Source: Phaeobacter sp. 11ANDIMAR09
GTDB taxonomy: Bacteria; Pseudomonadota; Alphaproteobacteria; Rhodobacterales; Rhodobacteraceae
Length of the DNA stretch: 64,000 bases
Direction: 5' to 3'
NCBI RefSeq assembly: GCF_001294455.1
Contig: NZ_LIKT01000008.1
Coordinates: forward strand, 124,001 to 188,000
The notes under the pieces were generated by a model, which had not been told where the DNA came from, ran no database searches, and saw nothing but the letters and a program-made list of their open reading frames with translations. Shown here one piece after another: positions 17,455 to 26,236 of the stretch. Position 1 is the first letter of the stretch. Every line of letters begins with the position of its first letter. A program made the translations under genes and the position numbers.

Positions 17455-19173
17455 ATGGCACGCATTCTGATTACTTCGGCAATTCCCTATATCAATGGGA
17501 TCAAACACCTTGGAAATCTGGTAGGCAGTCAGCTCCCGGCTGATCTCTATGCCCGGTTTCAGCGCGCCACTGGCAACGAAGTTATGTTTCTCTGTGCCAC
17601 CGATGAGCACGGCACCCCAGCCGAACTTGCTGCCGCCAAGGCGGGAAAGCCGGTCGAAGCTTTCTGCGCCGAAATGCACGAGGTGCAGGCCGATATCGCC
17701 AAGGGCTTTGGCCTCAGCTTTGATCACTTCGGCCGCTCTTCCAGCCCACAAAACCATGCGCTGACCCAGCATTTTGCCGGCAAACTGGCCGAGGCAGGCC
17801 TGATCCGCGAAGTGGACGACAGCCAGATCTACTCCCATGCCGATGGCCGCTTTCTGCCGGATCGCTATGTGGAAGGCACCTGCCCCAACTGCGGCTTTGA
17901 AAAGGCCCGCGGCGATCAATGCGAGGAATGCACCAAGCAGCTGGACCCCACCGATCTGATCAACCCACGCTCTGCCATTTCTGGCTCCACCGATCTGGAG
18001 GTGCGCGCCACCAAACATCTGTTCCTGTGCCAAAGCCAGATGAAGGATCAGCTGGACGCCTGGATTAACAGCAAGAGCGACTGGCCCGTTCTCACCACCT
18101 CCATTGCCAAGAAATGGCTGCATGACGGCGACGGGCTGCAGGATCGCGGCATTACCCGCGACCTCGACTGGGGCATCCCGGTGAAAAAGGGCACCGAAGA
18201 CTGGCCTGGCATGGAGGGCAAGGTTTTCTACGTCTGGTTCGACGCCCCGATCGAATATATCGCTGCCGCAGGCGAATGGGCCGAGGCCAATGGCAAGACA
18301 GATGCCGATTGGCAGCGTTGGTGGCGCACCGACATGGGCGCAGATGATGTGAAATACGTGCAGTTTATGGGCAAGGACAATGTGCCCTTCCATACACTAT
18401 CCTTCCCAGCCACCATCCTTGGCTCAGGCGAGCCCTGGAAGTTGGTCGACCACCTCAAGAGCTTCAACTACCTGAACTATGACGGTGGCCAGTTCTCGAC
18501 CAGTCAGGGACGCGGCATCTTCATGGATCAGGCACTGGAAATCCTGCCCGCCGACTACTGGCGCTGGTGGCTGCTCAGCCATGCCCCCGAAAGCTCGGAT
18601 TCCGAATTCACCTGGGAGCAGTTCCAGCAATCGGTGAACAAGGATCTGGCAGATGTTCTGGGCAATTTTGTCAGCCGCATCACTAAGTTCTGCCGCTCAA
18701 AATTCGGCGAGGCCGTACCAGAATCTGCCCCCTATGGCGCACCGGAACAGGCGCTTATCGCCGATCTCACCAGCCGTATTCGCGCCTATGAGCAACATAT
18801 GGAAAACATGGAAGTGCGCAAATCCGCCCAGGAACTGCGCGCGATCTGGGTTGCCGGCAACGAATACCTGCAAAGCACAGCCCCCTGGGCCACCTTCAAA
18901 ACCGACCCGCAGCTGGCCGCCACCCAGGTGCGTCTGGGGCTCAATCTGATCAGGCTCTATGCGGTGCTCAGCAGCCCCTTTATCCCCAACGCCTCAGAGA
19001 TTCTGATGCAGGCCCTGAACTGCGACGACCGCAGCTGGCCAAAGGATGTCGAGGCCGCCCTCTCAGCCCTGCCTGTGGGCCATGAATTTGCCGTGCCGGA
19101 AAACCTTTTTGCCAAGATCACTGATGAGCAACGCGAAGAGTGGCAGGCACGTTTCGCAGGCACCCGCGACTAG
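17455..19173 (+). CDS. metG: Methionyl-tRNA synthetase
   Basis: 572 residues, the class-I enzyme that charges tRNA-Met. The HIGH-type signature is His18-Leu-Gly-Asn21 within [12 protein letters not shown] zinc knuckle is formed by Cys143, Cys146, Cys156 and Cys159. The KMSKS loop appears as the variant FSTSQ at 347-351. The protein lacks the C-terminal EMAP-like tRNA-binding domain found in longer bacterial versions. A GTG at 17446 is also in frame; the ATG at 17455 gives the usual [15 protein letters not shown] start. A strong terminator follows. Confidence 0.95.
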   Translation: MARILITSAIPYINGIKHLGNLVGSQLPADLYARFQRATGNEVMFLCATDEHGTPAELAAAKAGKPVEAFCAEMHEVQADIAKGFGLSFDHFGRSSSPQNHALTQHFAGKLAEAGLIREVDDSQIYSHADGRFLPDRYVEGTCPNCGFEKARGDQCEECTKQLDPTDLINPRSAISGSTDLEVRATKHLFLCQSQMKDQLDAWINSKSDWPVLTTSIAKKWLHDGDGLQDRGITRDLDWGIPVKKGTEDWPGMEGKVFYVWFDAPIEYIAAAGEWAEANGKTDADWQRWWRTDMGADDVKYVQFMGKDNVPFHTLSFPATILGSGEPWKLVDHLKSFNYLNYDGGQFSTSQGRGIFMDQALEILPADYWRWWLLSHAPESSDSEFTWEQFQQSVNKDLADVLGNFVSRITKFCRSKFGEAVPESAPYGAPEQALIADLTSRIRAYEQHMENMEVRKSAQELRAIWVAGNEYLQSTAPWATFKTDPQLAATQVRLGLNLIRLYAVLSSPFIPNASEILMQALNCDDRSWPKDVEAALSALPVGHEFAVPENLFAKITDEQREEWQARFAGTRD

Positions 19174-19230
19174 ATCGCAACCTGTCCAAACAGCGCCAAT
19201 CCGGCGCGCTCTAGCGCGCCAAAACCTGTA

Positions 19231-19260
19231 AAACCCGCCTTTTCCAAAGGCGGGTTTTTC
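19231..19260 (+). terminator. Intrinsic terminator of metG
   Basis: A perfect 12-bp stem (AAACCCGCCTTT / AAAGGCGGGTTT) with loop tcc ends in a T-run. A smaller GCGCGCT/AGCGCGC hairpin lies just before it. Confidence 0.92.
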
Positions 19261-19393
19261 CATTTGGCAAGGCCGGCGACTAGGATCCGCTGCCGCGCAA
19301 TGGCCCGATCCCAATACCGCCTCCAGGCCGCAATCGATAAACAAAGCACCCTGGACAAATATTTTCCGACAAAAATACTCAGAAAGGGTTTTC

Positions 19394-19408
19394 TGATAAA
19401 TTTAATCA
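19394..19408. promoter_or_regulatory. Iron-responsive operator (TGA-N9-TCA), putative RirA site
   Basis: TGATAAATTTAATCA matches the IRO consensus TGA-N9-TCA exactly and is part of the longer inverted repeat CTGATAAATTTAATCAG (19393-19409). It is 73 bases before the first ORF of the hemP operon, in an AT-rich stretch with TATAAAG nearby. RirA is the iron-sulfur global iron repressor of many alphaproteobacteria. The regulator assignment is inferred from consensus and gene content. The rest of 19174-19481 holds the metG terminator and no other gene. Confidence 0.65.
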
Positions 19409-19481
19409 GGTATAAAGAGCTCAGCCAACCTGACTCGACAGGCCAGCCCTGACCTGCATCTCACAAATAGAAATCGCCACC

Positions 19482-19649
19482 ATGTCGATCAAAACCTCAC
19501 AAACCACCACGGCCCATACCCGCCCAGAACCGGCGGCCGAGCGTGATGCGCTCTGGGCCCCAGTGTTTGCCCCCAGCGGTGCCCTGTCAGGGCTCTGCCT
19601 GGAATGGATTTTGGACAAGGCGGAATTCAACAATGGGCGCCCCTCATGA
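19482..19649 (+). CDS. Small ORF (55 aa) translationally coupled to hemP
   Basis: ATG at 19482 opens a 55-codon frame that ends in TGA overlapping the hemP ATG (ATGA). The product starts MSIKTSQTTTAHTRPEPA and ends LCLEWILDKAEFNNGRPS; it is soluble-looking with one short hydrophobic patch (about 33-46). I do not recognise it. Its position directly behind the iron operator, plus the overlap, argue that it is translated. It could be a short protein or a leader ORF that sets hemP translation. Confidence 0.55.
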   Translation: MSIKTSQTTTAHTRPEPAAERDALWAPVFAPSGALSGLCLEWILDKAEFNNGRPS

Positions 19650-19816
19650 ACCAGATGACATCCGATCCTGTAGCAACCACCGCCTCCCCCGAGGTCTTCC
19701 CAACCTATCACGCCGAAGATCTCACCCGTGGCGGAATCCAGGCCCGCATTCTTCTCAACGGCCAGATCTACAGCCTGCGCATCACCCGCGCCGGAAAGCT
19801 GATCCTGACAAAATGA
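19646..19816 (+). CDS. hemP: Hemin uptake protein HemP
   Basis: 56 residues. The C-terminal half (about 27-56, GGIQARILLNGQIYSLRITR then AGKLILTK) is the HemP signature. HemP proteins are small, iron-repressed and linked to haem uptake; in some bacteria they activate the haem receptor gene. The ATG at 19646 overlaps the stop of the preceding small ORF, and its own stop overlaps the next start (ATGA), so three genes are tightly coupled. No haem receptor is inside the window. Confidence 0.85.
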   Translation: MNQMTSDPVATTASPEVFPTYHAEDLTRGGIQARILLNGQIYSLRITRAGKLILTK

Positions 19817-20292
19817 CCCCCAAGCCCCCCTCTAGACGCGGCGGTGCCACCGTCGGCCTGCTCGCGGATCTGCCCCCGCTCGAAGCCGGGGCGGTGCGGT
19901 TTTTTCGCTTTTGGTTCAGCGGGGCAGAGGCACGTGCCGACCTGCAGGACGCCTTTTGCCAGGCGTTGGGACCTGGTGCCGCCGAAAGCGCCTATGAGAG
20001 CTTTGGCATGCTGTGCGACTTCTGCGTCACCCATGGCCGCCGCCCCCTGGTCCGTCACGGCATGACCTGTAGCTGCCTGGGCGCAGATGAGAACTGTTTT
20101 GCCAATCTCGTCGCCGCCGCCACCCAGGGGGATGCGGCAGATGCCGATCTGCTGGCCTCTTTGATCGTGGCGCCACATCAAGCCCAGACCCTCAGCACCC
20201 TGGCCGCCCAATCTGGCCTGTTCTTGCAACATCTCACTGGCGGACTGCCGTCGCGGCAGCGCTATCGCCCCGCCACAGCACTGCTCCACTAA
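19813..20292 (+). CDS. Cys-rich protein of unknown function in the hemP operon
   Basis: 159 residues, no signal peptide or membrane helix. Six cysteines occur in a compact region: Cys49, Cys68-x-x-Cys71, Cys86-x-Cys88 and Cys95, with His74 and His82 between them. That pattern could hold a metal or iron-sulfur cluster. I do not recognise the family. It is coupled to hemP by an ATGA overlap and is followed 44 bases later by the imelysin gene, so an iron- or haem-related job is inferred from position only. Confidence 0.7.
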   Translation: MTPKPPSRRGGATVGLLADLPPLEAGAVRFFRFWFSGAEARADLQDAFCQALGPGAAESAYESFGMLCDFCVTHGRRPLVRHGMTCSCLGADENCFANLVAAATQGDAADADLLASLIVAPHQAQTLSTLAAQSGLFLQHLTGGLPSRQRYRPATALLH

Positions 20293-20336
20293 TCTGAATT
20301 CGACCCACCCAAGCGACACGACCCAAGGACTATACA

Positions 20337-21605
20337 ATGAAAAATCTGTTTCTGACTGGCTCCGCCCTGGCAGGTCTTGCCCTCAGCGCGACGCCTATTC
20401 TGGCTGCTGACAAAGCCGAGGTTTTGACCAATTATGCCAATATCGCCGAAGCAAAATACCAAGACAGCCTGATCACCGCCAAGACCTTACAAGCCGCGGT
20501 CAATGCGCTGACTGCCGCCCCTTCCGCCGAGGCGCTTGAAGCAGCCAAAGAAGCCTGGCTCGCTGCCCGGGTGCCTTATCAGCAGTCCGAAGTTTTCCGT
20601 TTTGGCAATGCCATCGTTGACGATTGGGAAGGCAAGGTAAACGCCTGGCCGCTGGACGAGGGCCTGATCGACTATGTGGATGCCTCCTACGGCGGCCCTA
20701 GCGATGAAAACACCCTCGCAGTGCTGAACGTGATTGCAAATCCCTCTTTTGAGCTCTCCGGAAAAAGCATTGATGCCGGCAAGATCACCCCGGCCCTGCT
20801 GGAAGAGAGCCTCCACGAAGCGGATGGTGTTGAAGCCAATGTGGCCACCGGCTATCACGCCATTGAATTCCTGCTTTGGGGTCAGGACCTGAACGGAACC
20901 GACCACGGCGCCGGAAACCGCTCCTGGACCGATTATGCCGCAGGTGAGACCTGCACCAATGACAACTGCGACCGTCGCGGCGCCTACCTGAAGGCCGCAA
21001 CAGATCTGCTGGTCTCCGACTTGGAGTGGATGACTGCTCAATGGGCGACAACTGGCGACGCCCGCACCGGTCTGTTGGCCGATGAAACTGCGGGCATCTC
21101 GGCCATGCTGACTGGCATGGGCTCGCTGTCTTACGGTGAAACCGCCGGCGAGCGTATGCGTCTGGGCCTGATGCTGAACGATCCCGAAGAAGAGCACGAT
21201 TGCTTCTCGGACAATACCCACAACAGCCATTACTATGACGGCCTGGGCGTACAAAACGTCTATTTGGGGGAATACATCCGCGTAAACGGCGCTCTTGTCT
21301 CTGGTCCCTCCCTGTCAGATCTGGTTTCTGCCAGTGACCCGGCTCTGGATGGTGAGATGCGCACCAAGCTGGCAAACACCATGCAAGCCCTTGGAAGAAT
21401 TAAACTCACCGCCGAAGCTGGCACTTCTTATGACCAAATGCTGGAAGCCGGCAATGCCGCAGGCGAAGCCTTGGTTATGGGCGGCGTGAACGGCCTGGTT
21501 GACCAAACCCAATCCATCGAACGGGTCGTTAAACTGCTGGATCTTGGCGGTCTGGAACTTGAGGGATCCGACAGTCTTGACAATCCTTCAGCAGTCTTCG
21601 AATAA
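20337..21605 (+). CDS. Imelysin-family iron-regulated periplasmic protein (IrpA-like)
   Basis: 422 residues. A signal peptide (about 1-23, cleavage after LAA) precedes a helical M75 imelysin domain. The GxHxxE motif is intact (Gly172-Tyr-His174-Ala-Ile-Glu177). A CTNDNCDRRG segment (about 203-212) may form a disulfide. Imelysins are related to the EfeO iron-binding proteins and are iron-regulated; the name peptidase is historical. It is the first member of a conserved gene set (imelysin, di-haem oxidoreductase, imelysin, DUF1513), here with a porin and bacterioferritin genes in between. Confidence 0.9.
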   Translation: MKNLFLTGSALAGLALSATPILAADKAEVLTNYANIAEAKYQDSLITAKTLQAAVNALTAAPSAEALEAAKEAWLAARVPYQQSEVFRFGNAIVDDWEGKVNAWPLDEGLIDYVDASYGGPSDENTLAVLNVIANPSFELSGKSIDAGKITPALLEESLHEADGVEANVATGYHAIEFLLWGQDLNGTDHGAGNRSWTDYAAGETCTNDNCDRRGAYLKAATDLLVSDLEWMTAQWATTGDARTGLLADETAGISAMLTGMGSLSYGETAGERMRLGLMLNDPEEEHDCFSDNTHNSHYYDGLGVQNVYLGEYIRVNGALVSGPSLSDLVSASDPALDGEMRTKLANTMQALGRIKLTAEAGTSYDQMLEAGNAAGEALVMGGVNGLVDQTQSIERVVKLLDLGGLELEGSDSLDNPSAVFE

Positions 21606-21688
21606 GTGAAAGTTATGTGATTACATAACAAACATATTGAGCCTGGCTGCCCCCTACAGCCAGGCCTTTACACCGGAAAGAAACCGAC

Positions 21689-22702
21689 ATGACCACTAAG
21701 ACCTATGCCGCGCTGGCCCTCAGCGCGCCCGTCCTTCTGTGCGCAAATGCTGCCTTTGCTGAGCAGGGATTCTCCTGGGAAGGTGAAATCGAAATTGGCA
21801 ACGAGCAGGTTGTCTCCTCGGATGTTGCCGCCAATGAAATCCGCAACACCTATGCCATCATCACCGCCACCGGCACCTATTCTTTCGGCAATGGTGTCGA
21901 GCTCTTTGCAACCCTGACCGGCGAAAGCGTCACCGACCCAACCGTCGACCGCACCTTTGAGGACATGGGTCTCTATGTCGAAGAACTCGGCTTTAGCTTT
22001 GGTGTTGGCGAGAGTGCCACGATCACGGTTGGTAAACTGGCCCCCTCTTTTGGCTCAGCCTGGGATGATACCGCAGGCTTCTTTGGCGGCACCCTGGCCG
22101 AAGACTATGAGCTGACAGAACAGCTGGGCGTTTTAGCCGATGTTGACCTCAACGGCGCGGGCACCCTTTCCTTTGGCGTCTTCTTTGCCGACGACACCTC
22201 ACTCAGCCGTTCCTGGGGTGAAGACCGTGGCCGCAACCGCGCCTCGGCAGGCGGCGCCGGCAACACCGGCGAGCTGGACAACCTTGCGATCCAGTGGGCC
22301 CATGAGGTGGACAACACCCACTTCCACATTGGCGCCCGCCACCTAAGCGCCAGTGTTGGTGATGTGGATGACGAGCAGGGTTTTGTCGCGGGCATCGGCC
22401 ATTCCTTTGAAGGCGGCTTTGACGTCTTTGCAGAAGTGGCCTCCTTCTCCAACTTTGGCGGCACCGCAGACGATGCCACCTTCGTGACCCTGAATGCTGC
22501 CTATGCGATCGGCAACCTGACCCTGTCTGGCACCCTGTCGCAGCGTGATTTGGACAGCTCTGGCAAGACCGACCTGCATTCGATCGCGGCCGAGTATGAG
22601 TTCCAGAACGGCATGACCCTGGGTGGGGCACTGGCACATCAGGATGATGGTGGCGTCAAGGACACCATTGTAGGTCTGAACCTCATCATCCCACTGGGCT
22701 GA
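21689..22702 (+). CDS. Outer-membrane porin-like beta-barrel protein
   Basis: 337 residues. A signal peptide ends at about residue 24 (NAAFA). The mature chain is a series of alternating amphipathic strands (for example ITVGKLAPSFGSAWDD, FASFSNFGG-type repeats and a terminal VGLNLIIPLG), acidic overall, as in general alphaproteobacterial porins. The substrate is unknown. Its place within an iron-regulated gene block suggests passage of an iron species, which is inference. A terminator follows. Confidence 0.8.
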   Translation: MTTKTYAALALSAPVLLCANAAFAEQGFSWEGEIEIGNEQVVSSDVAANEIRNTYAIITATGTYSFGNGVELFATLTGESVTDPTVDRTFEDMGLYVEELGFSFGVGESATITVGKLAPSFGSAWDDTAGFFGGTLAEDYELTEQLGVLADVDLNGAGTLSFGVFFADDTSLSRSWGEDRGRNRASAGGAGNTGELDNLAIQWAHEVDNTHFHIGARHLSASVGDVDDEQGFVAGIGHSFEGGFDVFAEVASFSNFGGTADDATFVTLNAAYAIGNLTLSGTLSQRDLDSSGKTDLHSIAAEYEFQNGMTLGGALAHQDDGGVKDTIVGLNLIIPLG

Positions 22703-22801
22703 TAGGGCCTGCCACTGTGGCAGCACCAAGAGCCATGACCTTGAAGCCGATTGACCGCCCCCTTCCCTCGGGGCCCGGCCGGTTTGCCTCTCAAGCTATA
22801 A

Positions 22802-22828
22802 GGGGCCGCAATTTGCGGTCCCTTTTTG
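22802..22828 (+). terminator. Terminator after the porin gene
   Basis: GGGCCGCA, short AT loop, TGCGGTCCC (one bulged T) followed by CTTTTT. It separates the hemP-imelysin-porin transcript from the bfd-bfr transcript. Confidence 0.75.
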
Positions 22829-22848
22829 CCAATCGCCCATTCTTGATC

Positions 22849-22887
22849 AAAACAATAAGAATTGAAATCTTGTATTCTTATTGTTTT
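22849..22887. repeat. 14-bp inverted repeat upstream of bfd (probable operator)
   Basis: AAAACAATAAGAAT and ATTCTTATTGTTTT are perfect inverted copies separated by 11 bases, in an AT-rich stretch 68-106 bases before the bfd start. It does not match TGA-N9-TCA. It could be an operator for an iron regulator such as Irr or a Fur-family protein, or an AT-rich stem-loop in the leader. Confidence 0.6.
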
Positions 22888-22954
22888 TGTCAGATATTAC
22901 CTCAACCTATTCGACTCAAAAGACCTCGGCGCCACACACCCAGGGACCCCCTGC

Positions 22955-23248
22955 ATGATCATCTGCCACTGCACCGCGATTTCGGATCACGACATTCATG
23001 CCGCCATTGACTGGATGCGCAGCTCTGATCCCGAAACCATCATCACTCCGGGGAAAATCTACCATGCCCTTGGCAAGACGGCGGACTGTGGCGGATGCAT
23101 GCCACTCTTCCTCGACACCATGCGCAGCAATGATAAGATGACCGTACCGTCGGGGCTCCAAAACCTGCGCCGGAAAACAACTCAGGAGAGCACCTATGAA
23201 GGGCGACCCCAAAGTCATCGACTATCTCAACAAAGCGCTGCGTCATGA
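22955..23248 (+). CDS. bfd: Bacterioferritin-associated ferredoxin
   Basis: 97 residues. The four cysteines that bind the [2Fe-2S] cluster are Cys4, Cys6, Cys45 and Cys48 (CHC and CGGC), the Bfd pattern. Bfd delivers electrons to bacterioferritin so that stored ferric iron can be released. The C-terminal 25 residues are basic and unlike the family and overlap the bfr start by 53 bases, so the useful domain ends near residue 65. Confidence 0.88.
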   Translation: MIICHCTAISDHDIHAAIDWMRSSDPETIITPGKIYHALGKTADCGGCMPLFLDTMRSNDKMTVPSGLQNLRRKTTQESTYEGRPQSHRLSQQSAAS

Positions 23249-23684
23249 GCTGACCGCCGTCAGCCAATACTGGCTACACTATCGTCTTCAGGACGACTGG
23301 GGTCTGGGCAGCATGGCCAAAAAGAGCCGTGAAGAAAGCATCGAAGAGATGCAGCATGCGGATGATCTGATTGAACGCATCCTTTTCCTGGGCGGTCACC
23401 CCAACCTGCAAAAGCTGGATCCCCTGCGCATCGGCCAGACCCCCAAGGAAACGCTCGAATGTGACCTGGCCGCTGAAGAAAGCGCCCGTGCCCTGTACAA
23501 AGAGGCCCGCGAGGTCTGCAATGAGGCCGGTGATTACGTCACGATGAAGCTGTTTGAAACCCTGATGGCCGACGAGGAAGGCCATATCGACTTCCTCGAA
23601 ACCCAACTTGACCTGCACGACCGGATTGGTGCCGAAAACTATGCACAACTCAATGCCACCAAAATGGAAGCGGTTGAAGAGTAA
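23196..23684 (+). CDS. bfr: Bacterioferritin
   Basis: 162 residues, full length. The ferroxidase ligands Glu18, Glu51, His54, Glu94, Glu127 and His130 are all in place and the haem-ligand Met52 is present. It forms a 24-subunit haem-containing iron storage shell in the cytoplasm. GGAGAG before the ATG supports the start inside the end of bfd, which suggests coupled translation. The di-haem oxidoreductase start overlaps its own end. Confidence 0.95.
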   Translation: MKGDPKVIDYLNKALRHELTAVSQYWLHYRLQDDWGLGSMAKKSREESIEEMQHADDLIERILFLGGHPNLQKLDPLRIGQTPKETLECDLAAEESARALYKEAREVCNEAGDYVTMKLFETLMADEEGHIDFLETQLDLHDRIGAENYAQLNATKMEAVEE

Positions 23685-25203
23685 CACCCTTCTGGCTGCC
23701 GCCCTTGCGGCAGCCTCTCCTGCCCTGGCCTTTGATATCTCCACCCTGTCACTGAGTGACCCACATCTGAACATCACGCCACGCAGCGCCCAGGAACGGG
23801 CCCGCGTCACCGCTGTCACCGCGCCGACGACGGATTTCACCACTCCTGAGAGCTTTGAGGAAAACCCCGCCGGTGCCGCCTCCATTCGGGCGCGCGATGA
23901 TGATGAGGCCTTCTCGCAGCACAGCGCCAATCTCTCCTTTGAGCAGGAGCTGGAGTTCAAGCTCGGCAATGGGCTGTTCAAAAAAATCTGGGTCTTCTCC
24001 CCAGCCTCCACCCAGGCCTCGGATGGGCTCGGCCCGCTTTACAACGCCCGGTCCTGCCAGCGCTGCCACGTCAAAGATGGGCGCGGTGTGGTGCCCGAAG
24101 ATCCCGACTATCGCTCCGCCTCGATGTTTCTGCGGATCTCTGTTCCCGGTGAAACCCCACCGAACCTGCAGGCGATTACGGACTATATCGGGACCGCACC
24201 CGACCCCAATTATGGCGGCCAGTTGCAGGACTTCTCCCGCCCCGGCCTTGCCCCAGAATATCGTCTGAGAGTTGAGTATACCCAGCAAATCGTCACCCTG
24301 GCAGGTGGCGAGAGCGCTGAGCTGCGGGTGCCGCGTTACACCGCTGCCGATCTGGGCTATGGTCCGCTGCAGGCGGATGCGATGCTCTCGCCCAGGGTGG
24401 CGCCGCCCATGATTGGCCTTGGCCTGCTCGAGGCAATCTCTGCTGCCGATATCCTCGCCAATGCAGATGAGAATGACCACAACGGCGATGGCATTTCCGG
24501 CCGCGCCAATCTAGCCTGGTCGCCCGAGTTCGATCAGATTATGCTGGGGCGCTTTGGTCATAAGGCTGGAATGCCCACCCTGCACCAGCAATCCGCTGCG
24601 GCCTTTTCCGGCGATATCGGCATTTCAACGCCGCTGTTTCCTGGCCCCGCAGGGGATTGCACCCCGGCGCAGAGTGATTGCCTATCCGCCCCTCATGGCG
24701 ATGGTGACATTCGCGGCACCGAGATTGATCAGGCCAATATGGATCTGGTGACCTTTTACGCCCGCAACCTCGCGGTCCCCGCCCGGCGCGACAGTGACAC
24801 CCCTGAGGTGCTGCGCGGCAAAGAGCTGTTTTACGCCAGCGGCTGCACCAGCTGCCATACCCCAAAATTTGTCACCCAGCGCCTGGTGGACAGGCCCGAG
24901 AACAGCTTTCAGCTGATCTGGCCCTATAGCGATCTGTTGCTGCATGACATGGGCGAGGGTCTTGCCGACAACCGCCCCGAAGGCCGCGCCACGGGGCGCG
25001 AATGGCGCACTGCGCCGCTTTGGGGTATTGGCCTCACCAAACAGGTCAACCCAGCTGCCACCTATCTGCATGATGGCCGTGCCCGGACCCTGCTGGAAGC
25101 GATCCTCTGGCATGGCGGCGAGGCAAAGCCTGCCCGGGACAGGGTTATTGCCCTGTCGCCAGTTGATCGCGCCGCCCTCCTTCGTTTTTTGGAAAGCCTC
25201 TGA
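23653..25203 (+). CDS. Di-haem oxidoreductase, putative peroxidase (DUF1111)
   Basis: 516 residues, periplasmic. A signal peptide (basic start, then [16 protein letters not shown]) precedes two c-type haem sites: Cys135-Gln-Arg-Cys138-His and Cys398-Thr-Ser-Cys401-His. This is the COG3488 thiol oxidoreductase/DUF1111 family, found between two imelysins in iron-regulated loci. The electron partner is unknown. The start at 23653 overlaps bfr by 32 bases; a TTG at 23674 is an alternative that also leaves the signal peptide whole. Confidence 0.87.
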   Translation: MPPKWKRLKSNTLLAAALAAASPALAFDISTLSLSDPHLNITPRSAQERARVTAVTAPTTDFTTPESFEENPAGAASIRARDDDEAFSQHSANLSFEQELEFKLGNGLFKKIWVFSPASTQASDGLGPLYNARSCQRCHVKDGRGVVPEDPDYRSASMFLRISVPGETPPNLQAITDYIGTAPDPNYGGQLQDFSRPGLAPEYRLRVEYTQQIVTLAGGESAELRVPRYTAADLGYGPLQADAMLSPRVAPPMIGLGLLEAISAADILANADENDHNGDGISGRANLAWSPEFDQIMLGRFGHKAGMPTLHQQSAAAFSGDIGISTPLFPGPAGDCTPAQSDCLSAPHGDGDIRGTEIDQANMDLVTFYARNLAVPARRDSDTPEVLRGKELFYASGCTSCHTPKFVTQRLVDRPENSFQLIWPYSDLLLHDMGEGLADNRPEGRATGREWRTAPLWGIGLTKQVNPAATYLHDGRARTLLEAILWHGGEAKPARDRVIALSPVDRAALLRFLESL

Positions 25204-25204
25204 T

Positions 25205-26209
25205 TTGAAACATACAGTCTTTGCTCTTGCCGCTGCTGTCAGTCTCTGTGCCAATGTCGCGCGTGCCGATATGGTTGATGAAATCCTCGATGATCAAATC
25301 CTGCCTGCCATGCAGGCCCTGGCCGAAAGTGGCCAGGATCTGGCAGATGTTGCCAAAACCATCTGCCGCCCCGGCGCCAGCCCGCTGCGGGATGCCTATG
25401 CCCAGGCCTTTGACGATTGGATCCGCGTCAGTCACCTGCGTTTTGGCCCTACTGAGACCGACAACCGCGCCTTTGCGCTGGCCTTTTGGCCCGACAGTCG
25501 AGGCAAGACGCCCAAGACACTGGCAACACACCTGCGCGAGGCAGATCCCGCCCTGTTGACTCCGCAGCGTTTTGCCCAGTCTTCCATTGCCGGACGCGGG
25601 TTCTACGCGCTTGAATTTATGTATTTTGACCAGGACTTCACCAGCGCAAAACCACATGAATACCGCTGTGCGCTGACCGCTGCCATGGCCCGCGACATAG
25701 CCACAAATGCCACAGCGATCCACCAAGAGTGGCAAGACTCCTACGCCAATCAGATGCGCACCGCTTCGGGACGCTATCAAAACAAAACCGAAGTAAAACA
25801 AGAGCTCTACAAATCGCTGAACACTGGCCTGCAAATGCTGGCAGATATGCGCTTGGGCCGCCCCCTGGGGAGCTTTGACAAACCACGTCCAAAACGTGCA
25901 GAGGCCTGGCGTTCAGGCCGCAGCCAGCATCACATTGTTCTAGCCCTGCAAGCTCTGCAGCCTCTGGCCATCGCGCTGGCCGATGGGGATCAAGACCTAA
26001 CAGTGCAACTGGAAGCCGCTTTCCAAAAACCGATCCTGCGCGCCCAGCGGCTAGAGGACCCCCGGCTTAAGGGGGTCGCGGATCCCGCCAAGCGGTTCCG
26101 CATCGAGGCCCTGCAGCAGGAGGTCAACGACCTGCGAGCCCTGATCGAAAGCGACCTGGGCCCGTCTCTCGGGGTGCTGGCGGGGTTCAACTCGCTAGAT
26201 GGCGACTAG
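25205..26209 (+). CDS. Second imelysin-family periplasmic protein
   Basis: 334 residues from a TTG start that gives a clean signal peptide (KHTVFALAAAVSLCANVARA). No ATG in frame would keep it. GGAAAG is about eight bases upstream. The domain is imelysin-like (COG3489), but the GxHxxE motif reads Gly-Phe-Tyr-Ala-Leu-Glu, with Tyr in place of His, as commonly seen in the second protein of these pairs. It follows the di-haem protein by one base, so the two are coupled. Confidence 0.85.
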   Translation: MKHTVFALAAAVSLCANVARADMVDEILDDQILPAMQALAESGQDLADVAKTICRPGASPLRDAYAQAFDDWIRVSHLRFGPTETDNRAFALAFWPDSRGKTPKTLATHLREADPALLTPQRFAQSSIAGRGFYALEFMYFDQDFTSAKPHEYRCALTAAMARDIATNATAIHQEWQDSYANQMRTASGRYQNKTEVKQELYKSLNTGLQMLADMRLGRPLGSFDKPRPKRAEAWRSGRSQHHIVLALQALQPLAIALADGDQDLTVQLEAAFQKPILRAQRLEDPRLKGVADPAKRFRIEALQQEVNDLRALIESDLGPSLGVLAGFNSLDGD

Positions 26210-26236
26210 CAAACTCACCAAACCAAAGGAAAGCAG

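Noticed and set aside
19543-19812. 90-residue N-terminal extension of the Cys-rich protein
   Set aside because: It overlaps the 55-codon ORF and hemP in another frame; the ATGA at 19813 is the more natural start.
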